Numbered from the stretch's first letter, positions 25,562 through 33,014 are shown. The stretch: 36,230 bases of DNA from Tenacibaculum sp. (GCA_020629275.1 JAHDDQ010000030.1:1-36230), one strand, 5' to 3'. Notes: generated by a model from the sequence alone, not told the origin. Made by a program: numbers and translations.

Positions 25562-26359
25562 TTAACTTTTTTCTAATCCGTTTATACATTTAAAATTACC
25601 TAAGGCTATTTTTTCTTTTAACAACGCTCTATTGATTTCTACACCTTCAATCGAATAACTTCTTTCGTGATGTAAATGATAAACAATAGCTTTATTTTTA
25701 ACAGACTTACTACCTATACCTAAGCGCTTTAATCTCCATTCAACATCTGTATCTTCTCCTACTGCAGCTCTAACATAATCTTCATCAAAACCATTAATAT
25801 CAATAAGATGTTTCTTCTTTATTCCCCAATTGCAACCCAATAAGCCTTTATCTTTCATTGTTAACATAAGACTGTTATTACCTAGATATAAAGCTTCTTT
25901 TTTTCTACTAGAGTCTGATAAAAGTATTTTTATTGTTTTCAAATGTTCTAGCGACCTATCTTCTACTATTTTATTCGTAATTGTTGCACCTAACATTACC
26001 CGCCTTCCTTTTAGCATAACTCCTTCTTCAGTATTATTTATGTATCCCTTTACAAAATGCTTGTGAGGTATACAATCTCCATCTATAAAAGCTAATGTTT
26101 CTGCGTTTGATGCTTTTATTGATTTATTAAGCATCATGTTTTTTCTAAAACCATTATCAACTTCTTGATGAACATGCAAAATTGGAAATGAATAATCTTT
26201 TGATTCTTTATCTAAAAAATCAATAGTTTCTGGGTTATTATCATCTTCAGAAATAATAACTTCAAAGCCTGAAACACTTTGAACATTAAGTGCTTTAAGA
26301 ATAAGTTTTAAATTTTCTAGTGCTTTGTAATATGATACAACGATTGATAATTTTATCAT
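25562..26359 (-). CDS. Family 2 glycosyltransferase, chondroitin-polymerase/galactosyltransferase-like
   Basis: A 265-residue GT-A enzyme. The nucleotide-sugar domain opens LSIVVSYYKALENLKLILKAL with FEVIISEDDN; the metal-binding DxD-like motif is FIDGDCIPHKHF. The later NWGIKKKHLIDINGFDEDYVRAAVGEDTDVEWRLKRLG is the galactosyltransferase C-terminal (Glyco_transf_7C) pattern, where GED binds the acceptor side. It starts directly where the DUF616 gene ends (adjacent stop and ATG). No membrane helix is present, so it acts on a cytoplasmic lipid-linked glycan. Confidence 0.87.
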   Translation of the reverse strand: MIKLSIVVSYYKALENLKLILKALNVQSVSGFEVIISEDDNNPETIDFLDKESKDYSFPILHVHQEVDNGFRKNMMLNKSIKASNAETLAFIDGDCIPHKHFVKGYINNTEEGVMLKGRRVMLGATITNKIVEDRSLEHLKTIKILLSDSSRKKEALYLGNNSLMLTMKDKGLLGCNWGIKKKHLIDINGFDEDYVRAAVGEDTDVEWRLKRLGIGSKSVKNKAIVYHLHHERSYSIEGVEINRALLKEKIALGNFKCINGLEKS

Positions 26360-27106
26360 TTAAGGGTGCTTTTTTATCCCGAAGAATTTCTTTAATTTAT
26401 ATTTGAGTAGTTTTTTACTATAATCTTTTTGAGCAGCTGATAAAAAATAGAAATATGGATTTCCTCTGCGTAAATCGCCGTTAATTATTTTAGGTTTAAA
26501 CTTATTTTTCCAAGCCACATAATTAAAACTCAACTGATCTCTTTTACTCATAGAAGAAACCATGTGCCACCATTCTTCCATAACTTTAATCACTTTAGTA
26601 TCGTTATGTTTTCTTATAAGTACACCACCTTTAATTAGCCCGTTTTTCTTAGGATATCCTTCTAATTTGAGTAATTCTATCTGTTTCTCCATAACCACAG
26701 GGTCATCTTTGAAAACGCCTTTACGCTCTGCGATTTCTAGAATGGCATTATATTCTTCATAAATACAATCTCTAGAATCGTCTGTTTGTGTATGATCAAA
26801 TGTAACCATCTTAAAATCACCTAACGATTTTAACAGTTCATGTATATCACCTACAATTAAAAAATTACTGTCGATATAAATACTAACCTCATATTGATTG
26901 AAATATAAATGAGGTAATAGTTTTGGATGTCTATTTTTTAAAACTTCATTATCGCCCTCAAACTTTAACGGCATGGGTTTCCAAGGAAATTTTACTTTGT
27001 TATTATCATCTGTGAAACAAACAAAGTCAATTCCTTCAACTTTTTTTTGAGGTATAAAACCATAATTATCCCCGAAAGCTCCAGTATATACTACTACTTT
27101 ATTCAT
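26360..27106 (-). CDS. DUF616/TOD1-MUCI70-type glycosyltransferase
   Basis: A 248-residue protein of the DUF616 (PF04765) family, related to the plant proteins TOD1 and MUCI70, which act in polysaccharide glycosylation. Visible motifs are VVVYTGAFGDNYGFIPQ, GIDFVCFTDD, KNRHPKLLPHLYFNQYEVSIYIDSN (DxN-like donor site), FDHTQTDDSRDCIYEE, KNGLIKGGVLIRKH and EEWWHMVSSMSKRDQLSFNYVAW. All are standard for the family, including the WW-H and RDQLSF segments. It is first in the four-gene minus-strand operon and has a candidate -7 box only 8 bases upstream. Glycosyltransferase activity is inferred from fold and context. Confidence 0.83.
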   Translation of the reverse strand: MNKVVVYTGAFGDNYGFIPQKKVEGIDFVCFTDDNNKVKFPWKPMPLKFEGDNEVLKNRHPKLLPHLYFNQYEVSIYIDSNFLIVGDIHELLKSLGDFKMVTFDHTQTDDSRDCIYEEYNAILEIAERKGVFKDDPVVMEKQIELLKLEGYPKKNGLIKGGVLIRKHNDTKVIKVMEEWWHMVSSMSKRDQLSFNYVAWKNKFKPKIINGDLRRGNPYFYFLSAAQKDYSKKLLKYKLKKFFGIKKHP

Positions 27107-27114
27107 ACAAAAAG

Positions 27115-27122
27115 CAAATATA
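27115..27122 (-). promoter_or_regulatory. Candidate -7 box for the glycosyltransferase operon
   Basis: The minus strand reads TATATTTG, a full TAnnTTTG match, only 8 bases before the ATG at 27106. If used, the message would have a leader of a few bases at most. No clear -33 element is seen, so the call is tentative. Confidence 0.35.
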
Positions 27123-27166
27123 GAATATATATTTGCCTTTGTGTAATAATTGTATTTATTCCTTAA

Positions 27167-27982
27167 TTAAACAGCTACATCGTACTCTCTTAATGCATTA
27201 TTTAATGAAGTTTTTTTGTCTGTACTTTCTTTACGCTTACCGATGATTAAGGCACATGGAACGTTAAATTCTCCCGCTGAAAACTTCTTAGTGTAACTCC
27301 CTGGAATTACTACAGATCTTGCTGGTACAATTCCTTTCATTTCAACAGGTTCTTCGCCTGTTACATCAATAATTTTAGTAGATGCTGTTAGTACTACATT
27401 GGCTCCTAAAACAGCTTCTTTTTCTACACGAACACCTTCAACAACTATACATCTAGATCCTATAAAAGCATTATCTTCTATAATCACTGGCGCAGCTTGC
27501 AAAGGCTCCAATACACCACCAATTCCTACACCACCAGAAAGGTGTACATTTTTACCAATTTGAGCACAAGATCCAACAGTGGCCCAAGTATCAACCATAG
27601 TTCCTTCATCAACATAAGCTCCAATATTTACATAACTTGGCATTAATATAGTTCCTGGTGAAATGTAAGCTCCATGTCGAGCAACAGCATTTGGTACTAT
27701 TCGTATTCCTTTTTCTTTATAATTTCTTTTTAATGGAATTTTATCATGATATTCAAAAATACCTGCTTCCAAAGTCTCCATTTTCTGAATAGGGAAATAC
27801 AATACAACAGCTTTTTTTACCCATTCGTTTACTTGCCATCCGTCTGATGATGGTTCAGCAACTCTTAATTCTCCAAGATCAAGTAAATCAATTACTTTTC
27901 TAATTGCCGTAGTTGTTTCTTCTTGTTTCAATAACTCTCTGTTATCCCAAGCATTTTCTATAATAGAACGTAATTCTGTCAT
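27167..27982 (-). CDS. dapD: 2,3,4,5-tetrahydropyridine-2,6-dicarboxylate N-succinyltransferase
   Basis: Cytoplasmic trimeric enzyme of the succinylase branch of diaminopimelate/lysine synthesis, transferring succinyl from succinyl-CoA to tetrahydrodipicolinate. The 271-residue protein has the N-terminal helical domain (RSIIENAWDNRELLKQEETT) and a left-handed beta-helix of hexapeptide repeats (for example VPNAVARHGAYISPGTILMPS, IGAYVDEGTMVDTWATVGSCAQIGKNVHLSGGVGIGGV, then VIIEDNAFIGSRCIVVEGV). The catalytic acid lies in the DEGTMVDTWA region. Full length for the family. It is monocistronic between the GT operon and the divergent ruvX. Confidence 0.95.
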   Translation of the reverse strand: MTELRSIIENAWDNRELLKQEETTTAIRKVIDLLDLGELRVAEPSSDGWQVNEWVKKAVVLYFPIQKMETLEAGIFEYHDKIPLKRNYKEKGIRIVPNAVARHGAYISPGTILMPSYVNIGAYVDEGTMVDTWATVGSCAQIGKNVHLSGGVGIGGVLEPLQAAPVIIEDNAFIGSRCIVVEGVRVEKEAVLGANVVLTASTKIIDVTGEEPVEMKGIVPARSVVIPGSYTKKFSAGEFNVPCALIIGKRKESTDKKTSLNNALREYDVAV

Positions 27983-27998
27983 CGGTAATAATTTTCTA

Positions 27999-28006
27999 CA
28001 AATATA
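27999..28006 (-). promoter_or_regulatory. Candidate -7 box for dapD
   Basis: The minus strand reads TATATTTG, a full TAnnTTTG match 16 bases before the ATG at 27982. The -33 element is unclear. Confidence 0.45.
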
Positions 28007-28076
28007 AATGTGAATGTAAATTTCTAAAGCGAAAATACGTTTTTTAAACAGATAAGTAAAGGTTGTTTAAAATCAT

Positions 28077-28084
28077 TACTTTTG
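28077..28084 (+). promoter_or_regulatory. Candidate -7 box for ruvX
   Basis: TACTTTTG fits TAnnTTTG. Transcription would start near 28090, which rules out the upstream TTG at 28082 as the ruvX start and supports the TTG at 28103. No consensus -33 was found at the right distance. Confidence 0.45.
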
Positions 28085-28102
28085 CGAAAATCTTTATTTA
28101 TT

Positions 28103-28513
28103 TTGGGCAGAATTTTAGCATTAGACTTTGGAAAAAAAAGAACAGGAATAGCTGTAACTGATGAATTACAAATTATAGCTTCTGGATTAACTACTGTAAA
28201 TACAGAAGATGTAATTTCTTTTCTAAAAGAGTATATAGCAAAAGAGAATGTGGATTTATTTATCGTTGGTAAACCTAAACAAATGGATAATACGGATAGC
28301 GAAAGTGAAACTTTGATACTTCCATTCATAGAAAAGTTATCCAAAAATATTCCAACAATGCCTATTCAGCGCATTGATGAGCGATTTACTTCAAAAATGG
28401 CTTTTCAGACCATGATTGATGGTGGATTAAAGAAGAAACAACGTAGAAATAAAGCACTTATCGATGAAATAAGTGCTACAATAATTTTACAATCTTATTT
28501 ATACAACAAATAA
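28103..28513 (+). CDS. ruvX: Putative Holliday junction resolvase RuvX (YqgF family)
   Basis: A 136-residue RNase H-like nuclease that in other bacteria resolves Holliday junctions or matures pre-16S rRNA. Starting at TTG 28103 gives MGRILALDFGKKRTGIAV, matching the family start with the first catalytic Asp near residue 8. The TTG at 28082 would add seven residues and overlaps a -7 box. Further motifs are DLFIVGKPKQMDN (second acidic region), RIDERFTSKMAFQTM and the last catalytic Asp region LIDEISATIILQSYL. It is upstream of def in a row of same-strand genes, but def has its own promoter-like boxes. Confidence 0.88.
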   Translation: MGRILALDFGKKRTGIAVTDELQIIASGLTTVNTEDVISFLKEYIAKENVDLFIVGKPKQMDNTDSESETLILPFIEKLSKNIPTMPIQRIDERFTSKMAFQTMIDGGLKKKQRRNKALIDEISATIILQSYLYNK

Positions 28514-28530
28514 TTTTTTCAATCAACAAG

Positions 28531-28546
28531 TAACTTTGTACTTTTG
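28531..28546 (+). promoter_or_regulatory. Two adjacent candidate -7 boxes upstream of def
   Basis: TAACTTTG (28531-28538) and TACTTTTG (28539-28546) are both full TAnnTTTG matches, back to back, 24-40 bases before the def ATG. This may allow two start points for the def-DUF5606-mazG run. No clear -33 element is seen. Confidence 0.45.
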
Positions 28547-28570
28547 TCTACGTTAATAAAGTAATCTACC

Positions 28571-29150
28571 ATGATTTTACCAATAGTTGCCTATGGCGAC
28601 CCTGTATTAAGAAAAGTTGGAAAAAATATAGAAGCTGACTATCCTGGACTTAAAGAGCTAGTCGCTAATATGAAAGAAACTATGTACAATGCCTCTGGTG
28701 TTGGATTAGCTGCTCCTCAAATAGGAAGGCCTATTCGATTGTTTGTAATTGATGCCTCTCCTTTTGCTGAAGATGATAGTTTAAATGAAGTTGATCGTAA
28801 TGTTTTGAAAAATTTTAATAGAGTCTTCATCAATCCAAAAATAGTTGAAGAAGAAGGTGAAGAGTGGGTTTTTAATGAAGGTTGCCTAAGTATATGTTAG
28901 AGAGGATGTATGGAGACAACCTAATATCAAATTTGAGTATGTTGATGAAAATTTCGAAAAACATACCGAAGAATTATCTGGTTTAGCTGCTAGAGTATTT
29001 CAGCATGAATATGACCATATTGAAGGCGTATTATTTACCGATAAATTGTCGTCTCTTAAAAAGAGACTTATTAAGAAAAAATTAGAAAATATATCAAAAG
29101 GAAAAATACGTTCAAACTATAGAATGCGTTTTCCTAATTTAAAAAAATAA
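28571..29150 (+). pseudogene. def: Peptide deformylase gene broken by a frameshift
   Basis: Peptide deformylase removes the N-formyl group from nascent proteins using a metal held by one Cys and two His. The first frame (28571-28900) carries [15 protein letters not shown], motif 1 [10 protein letters not shown] and motif 2 start EGCLSI, then runs into CYS-stop. The remainder continues in another frame from 28896 ([47 protein letters not shown]...), with motif 3 QHEYDHIEG intact, to the stop at 29148-29150. Family alignment (EGCLSIP-x-[VI]RED) implies about 5 bases are missing between 28894 and 28895, removing Pro plus one residue. As written, no active enzyme forms. It may be a sequencing error or real loss with a second def elsewhere. 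Confidence 0.9.
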
Positions 29151-29156
29151 CACTTA

Positions 29157-29576
29157 ATGGAATTTAGTAAAATCATTGCAGTATCAGGAAAACCTGGTTT
29201 ATTTGAAATCATATCGCAAACAAAATCTGGTGTAATTGTTAAATCTTTATTAGACAACAAGAGAATGCCAATAACTGCCACTCATAATGTTAGTTTATTA
29301 GAAAACATAGCTATTTATACCTATATTGAGGATATTCCTTTGGCACAAGTTTTTAAAAATATATCTGATAAAGAAGCAGGTAAAGAAGCTATCTCTCATA
29401 AAGAAAGTAACGATAAGCTTAAAGCTTATTTTTCAGAAGTATTACCTGATTTTGATGAAGAAAGAGTATATACTTCTAACATAAAAAAAGTTATACAATG
29501 GTATAATATTTTAGTGAAAGTTGATTTTGACTTTACTACACTTTCTGAAGAAGTTGCTTCTGAAGAGGAAGAATAA
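29157..29576 (+). CDS. DUF5606 domain-containing protein
   Basis: A 139-residue cytoplasmic protein. The N-terminal ~55 residues (FSKIIAVSGKPGLFEIISQTK and GVIVKSLLDNKRMPI) form a small beta-barrel-like segment; the middle DIPLAQVFKNISDKEAGKEA and the YTSNIKKVIQWYNILVK near the C-terminus are conserved. The tail is strongly acidic (SEEVASEEEE). DUF5606 genes commonly lie next to def in Flavobacteriia, as here (6 bases after the def remnant). Molecular role is unknown; the link to deformylase or ribosome-associated processing is guilt by association. Confidence 0.82.
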   Translation: MEFSKIIAVSGKPGLFEIISQTKSGVIVKSLLDNKRMPITATHNVSLLENIAIYTYIEDIPLAQVFKNISDKEAGKEAISHKESNDKLKAYFSEVLPDFDEERVYTSNIKKVIQWYNILVKVDFDFTTLSEEVASEEEE

Positions 29577-29588
29577 ACCCTTATTTTT

Positions 29589-30371
29589 ATGCTAAATAGC
29601 CGTAAACAACAATTAGAAGCATTTAATCGTTTACTCGATATAATGGATGAGCTTAGAGAAAAATGTCCGTGGGATAAAAAGCAAACACTTGAAAGTTTAC
29701 GACACCTAACCATAGAAGAAGTTTATGAATTAGGAGATGCTATATTAGATAACAACTTAGAAGAACTAAAAAAAGAGTTAGGCGATGTGCTTTTGCACAT
29801 CGTTTTTTATGCTAAAATAGGTAGTGAGAAAAAAGCCTTTGACATCGCAGATATTGCTAATGCGATTTCTGACAAACTTATTGATAGACATCCTCATATT
29901 TATGCAGACGTTACTGTTAAGGATGAAAATGAAGTTAAACAGAACTGGGAAAAGCTCAAGCTAAAAGAAGGTAAAGAATCCGTACTTGAAGGAGTTCCTA
30001 AAAGTTTACCAGCTATGGTAAAAGCTAATCGAATACAAGATAAAGTTTCTGGAGTTGGTTTTGACTGGGAAGAGCCACATCAAGTTTGGGAAAAAGTTCA
30101 AGAAGAACTTACCGAACTTAATGAAGAAATAGCACAAGGAAATCAACAAAATATTGAAGAAGAATTTGGTGATGTACTATTCTCTATGATCAATTACGCT
30201 CGTTTTATTAACGTAAATCCGGAGAATGCGCTAGAAAGAACTAATAAAAAGTTTATCAATCGCTTTCAGTATTTAGAGAACAGTGCAAAAAAAGAAGGAA
30301 AAGAATTATCAGAAATGAGCTTGGCCGAGATGGATATATATTGGGAAAAAGCTAAAACATTTTACAAATAA
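29589..30371 (+). CDS. mazG: Nucleoside triphosphate pyrophosphohydrolase MazG
   Basis: A 260-residue two-domain MazG that hydrolyses (d)NTPs to NMP and PPi, thought to clear damaged nucleotides and influence alarmone levels. The N-terminal domain contains LREKCPWDKKQTLESLRHL and EEVYELGDAI with the E-x2-E..E-x3-D metal site (ELKKELGDVLLHIVF). The C-terminal copy repeats it: KVQEELTELNEEIAQ and NIEEEFGDVLFSMINYAR. Both halves keep their acidic residues. It lies 12 bases after DUF5606 and 10 before a GT4 gene. Confidence 0.93.
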   Translation: MLNSRKQQLEAFNRLLDIMDELREKCPWDKKQTLESLRHLTIEEVYELGDAILDNNLEELKKELGDVLLHIVFYAKIGSEKKAFDIADIANAISDKLIDRHPHIYADVTVKDENEVKQNWEKLKLKEGKESVLEGVPKSLPAMVKANRIQDKVSGVGFDWEEPHQVWEKVQEELTELNEEIAQGNQQNIEEEFGDVLFSMINYARFINVNPENALERTNKKFINRFQYLENSAKKEGKELSEMSLAEMDIYWEKAKTFYK

Positions 30372-30381
30372 GAAAGACTTA

Positions 30382-31473
30382 ATGAATGTACTCTTCGTTA
30401 TCGGTGGTGGTAATTTAAATGCTCAAATCGCACAAGTTGCTCTCTTTTTAGGCCTTAAAAATAAAGGATGTACCATCTACTTAATAGGTGGTATTAATGA
30501 AGAAGTTGCTAAATACATTACTTCTCAAGACAATACTGTTTTTTTTCAAGATTTATATCCAAAGAAGAAAATTGATGCTGATTATCAAGATAAATTTGAA
30601 TCGTTACTAAATAAATTTAATATTGATTTAGTTCATTTTGTAAGCGGTAAAGCGAGTAGAAGTGGATTAATTGTACTAAAAAAATATCCTAAGATAAAAA
30701 GTGTTGTTTACTTCGGCTCTGCTAGTTTACATTGGTACGATCCTTCTTCTTATTTGACATATTTACACCCAAGAATTAATGCTATCATCGGTAACAGTGA
30801 CTTCGTTTACAGCCATGTTAAAAAACAATTATTCGGAGCAAATAAGCAGAAGGCTATTCGTATTTTTAAAGGGTACAGCTCCGATTGGTTTAAAGATATA
30901 ATTCCATTTGACTTTACAACACTCGGAATACCTAAAGATGCCATTATTGTTTGCTCAGTTGGTAATCACAGGAAAGTTAAAGGCACTAAATATTTTCTTG
31001 AATCTTCTTACTTTTTAAATTCAACTAAAGAAATTCATTATATACTCATAGGAAATAATACGGATACTCCTAAGTTAAAAAAGATCATAGATAATAGCCC
31101 TATTTCAAATAAAATACATATCCTAGGTCATCGTAACGACGTAGCTTCATTAATGGCTGGCGCTGATATGTATGCACAAACTTCATTAAGTGAAGGTTTT
31201 GGCAGAGCCATTAGCGAAGCAATGTCTGTAGGAAAACCCATTGTAATGACAAATGCAGGAGGTTGCACGGAATTGATTGATGAAAATTCTGGTATCGTTG
31301 TGCCTTTAAAAGATTCGATAGGAATAGCAAAAGCAATTTCGTCATTAGCAAACAACGATAAGCTACGAATACAAATGGGTGAAAATGCAAAAGATAGAAT
31401 TAATAATGTTTACAGCATAGATCGCACTGTTAGTGAAACCTTGGCTTTATATAAAAAACTATTAAAACAATAA
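30382..31473 (+). CDS. Family 4 glycosyltransferase
   Basis: A 363-residue GT-B enzyme with the usual two lobes. The N-terminal lobe opens MNVLFVIGGGNLNAQIAQVAL; the donor lobe has ICSVGNHRKVKGTKYFLE-like sequence, HILGHRNDVASLMAGADMY and the E-x7-E motif SLSEGFGRAISEAMSVGKPIVMTNAGGC. It is separated from the other glycosyltransferases by housekeeping genes, and sits 10 bases after mazG and 3 bases before the thioredoxin-like gene. Acceptor and sugar are unknown; a surface or lipid-linked glycan is likely. Confidence 0.87.
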   Translation: MNVLFVIGGGNLNAQIAQVALFLGLKNKGCTIYLIGGINEEVAKYITSQDNTVFFQDLYPKKKIDADYQDKFESLLNKFNIDLVHFVSGKASRSGLIVLKKYPKIKSVVYFGSASLHWYDPSSYLTYLHPRINAIIGNSDFVYSHVKKQLFGANKQKAIRIFKGYSSDWFKDIIPFDFTTLGIPKDAIIVCSVGNHRKVKGTKYFLESSYFLNSTKEIHYILIGNNTDTPKLKKIIDNSPISNKIHILGHRNDVASLMAGADMYAQTSLSEGFGRAISEAMSVGKPIVMTNAGGCTELIDENSGIVVPLKDSIGIAKAISSLANNDKLRIQMGENAKDRINNVYSIDRTVSETLALYKKLLKQ

Positions 31474-31476
31474 ATT

Positions 31477-32031
31477 ATGGCATTAACTGAATCAAACTCA
31501 TTTCAAATTGGTAAAATAGCACCTCATTTTGAACTAATAAATAGTGTAGATAATGCCTTAGTTTCATTAGATAAAGCGAAAGGTAATAACGGAACTGCCA
31601 TATTTTTTATTTGTAACCACTGCCCTTTTGTTTTACATGTTAACGAAGAATTAGTGAAATTAGCTAATGATTATAATCAAAAAGGAATTTCTTTTATAGC
31701 GATTAGTAGTAATGATATTGAAAATTATCCTCAAGATCGTCCAGAATTAATGAAAGAAGTGGCTGAAAAACTACACTATCCGTTTCCTTACTTATATGAC
31801 GAAAGTCAACAAGTTGCGAAAGAATACGACGCTGCCTGCACACCAGATTTATATCTTTTTGATGCTAATTTGAAAGCTGTTTATCATGGTCAGTTAGATA
31901 GTTCTAGACCTGGAAATGGAATTCCAGTAACGGGAAAAGATTTCAGAAATGCTCTAGATGCTCTACTTGAAAATAACTCAATATTAGAAATCCAGAAACC
32001 AAGTATAGGATGTAATATAAAATGGAAATAG
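31477..32031 (+). CDS. Thioredoxin-family (redoxin) protein
   Basis: A 184-residue cytoplasmic thioredoxin-fold protein of the AhpC/TSA-like redoxin group. The N-terminal IGKIAPHFELINSVDNALVSLD is the redoxin start; the active-site region is FFICNHCPFVLHVNEEL, with one Cys in CPFV and another three residues before it, rather than the classic CGPC. The later EYDAACTPDLYLFDANLKAVYHGQLD includes the cis-Pro strand, and the C-terminal KPSIGCNIKWK is a conserved tail with a third Cys. No signal peptide. Role is probably peroxide or disulfide handling, but partners cannot be named. It ends the plus-strand run that starts at ruvX. Confidence 0.83.
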   Translation: MALTESNSFQIGKIAPHFELINSVDNALVSLDKAKGNNGTAIFFICNHCPFVLHVNEELVKLANDYNQKGISFIAISSNDIENYPQDRPELMKEVAEKLHYPFPYLYDESQQVAKEYDAACTPDLYLFDANLKAVYHGQLDSSRPGNGIPVTGKDFRNALDALLENNSILEIQKPSIGCNIKWK

Positions 32032-32331
32032 TTTATTAAAATTAAACTGTTTTTATAATTTTCATCCTGAAATGGATCCCGCATGTTAATATAAAAAAAT
32101 AGCACTGAAGTGTTAAAGCTGTATTTAGAGTTAATAATTCTTATTTAAATTTAATTTTGATATGATGTACAGACACTAAAATCATTCTATAAAAATCAAA
32201 TTTATTAACTTAAATCTAAATGTAACGTAGATTATACACTCATAATTTTACTAAATAATTTAATATGTAATGCATTGAAAATTGTTCTTAAAAATGCCAT
32301 TAAATTTTTGAACTGTCGAAAAGCTTACGTT

Positions 32332-32350
32332 AAAGTGTAGGAAAGTGTAG
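32332..32350 (+). repeat. Two AAAGTGTAG direct repeats spaced 10 bases apart
   Basis: AAAGTGTAG occurs at 32332-32340 and 32342-32350, so the centres are exactly 10 bases apart (about one DNA turn), ending 10 bases before the -33 TTG. This placement fits an activator-binding site. Confidence 0.4.
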
Positions 32351-32360
32351 ACCAATGAAC

Positions 32361-32390
32361 TTGTATTATTAAGAGTATTATTTAATTTTG
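32361..32390 (+). promoter_or_regulatory. Promoter of the secreted thioredoxin-fold gene
   Basis: TTG (32361-32363) as -33 and TAATTTTG (32383-32390) as -7 are separated by 19 bases, a full match to the Bacteroidota pattern. The ATG at 32419 would lie about 20 bases after the start point. Confidence 0.6.
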
Positions 32391-32418
32391 GTATTAAATT
32401 ATTAATCCCCAATTAATT

Positions 32419-32955
32419 ATGCAAAAATTAACTTACTTCCTTTTTTTTGTCCTCATTATTAACTTTTCTTATGCTCAAAAAAATACTACTCAAACTCTAG
32501 ATGAGGCTTTAGTTAAAGCTAAAAAAGAGAATAAACACGTTTTCATAAATTATCTGAATCTTTCTAGTAAACTTAGTCAGAAAATGAAACAACAAATGAA
32601 AAATGAGCATTTTCAATCATTGATAAGCTCTAATTATATTGTTGTAAACATTAATGTTAATGAAGAAGAAGCTTCAGAATATTTTACATGTTCGAACCCA
32701 ATGAAATCCATGAGTAATGATAACTGTGAAGCTATGAAGTTTCCTTTTTGGTATATTTTGGATAGTGATGGAAATCATATTGGTACTTCGATAAAAGACG
32801 GAAATAATAATATCGGTTATCCTACAACTAAGGAAGCTATCAATGATTTTGTTCAAGTAATTCAAAATACTTCGGACTTAAAAGCTGACAAGCTTAGTTT
32901 GATCACAGATAGTTTTAATAAAATGAATGCAGAAAAACTATACTCTGTAAAATAA
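32419..32955 (+). CDS. Secreted thioredoxin-fold protein lacking the CxxC motif
   Basis: A 178-residue protein with a signal peptide (MQKLTYFLFFVLIINFSYAQ) and a thioredoxin_7-like body: TLDEALVKAKKENKHVFINY, then the strand YIVVNINVNEEEA, and the cis-Pro region KFPFWYILDSDGNHIGTS. Where active relatives have a CxxC after the first strand, this one has NLSSKLSQKMKQQ, with no cysteine. Two cysteines occur later (FTCSNP and DNCEAM), not in a redox CxxC. It may be a chaperone-like or binding version of the fold rather than an oxidoreductase, or the later cysteines may form a structural disulfide. It has its own promoter and shares a terminator with lon. Confidence 0.68.
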   Translation: MQKLTYFLFFVLIINFSYAQKNTTQTLDEALVKAKKENKHVFINYLNLSSKLSQKMKQQMKNEHFQSLISSNYIVVNINVNEEEASEYFTCSNPMKSMSNDNCEAMKFPFWYILDSDGNHIGTSIKDGNNNIGYPTTKEAINDFVQVIQNTSDLKADKLSLITDSFNKMNAEKLYSVK

Positions 32956-32978
32956 TTATCATTGTTAAAACTTAAATA

Positions 32979-33012
32979 CAAAAAACTCCCAAAATATTTT
33001 GGGAGTTTTTTG
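32979..33012. terminator. Bidirectional intrinsic terminator
   Basis: CAAAAAACTCCCAAAA and TTTTGGGAGTTTTTTG form a nearly perfect long stem with A-run and T-run ends, serving both the thioredoxin-fold gene (+) and lon (-), whose stop lies three bases further right. Confidence 0.88.
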
Positions 33013-33014
33013 TT

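Larger units (their letters stand above)
32032..32418. other. AT-rich non-coding gap with a promoter at its right end
   Basis: About 390 bases with no credible reading frame; a minus-strand frame running into the thioredoxin gene is a shadow. No strong hairpin or tRNA was seen. The right third holds two direct repeats and a well-formed promoter, listed separately. Confidence 0.55.

Noticed and set aside
28895-28900. The deformylase break as a programmed frameshift
   Set aside because: There is no slippery heptamer or downstream stimulator, and the implied change is a loss of about 5 bases that removes conserved residues, which slippage would not restore.
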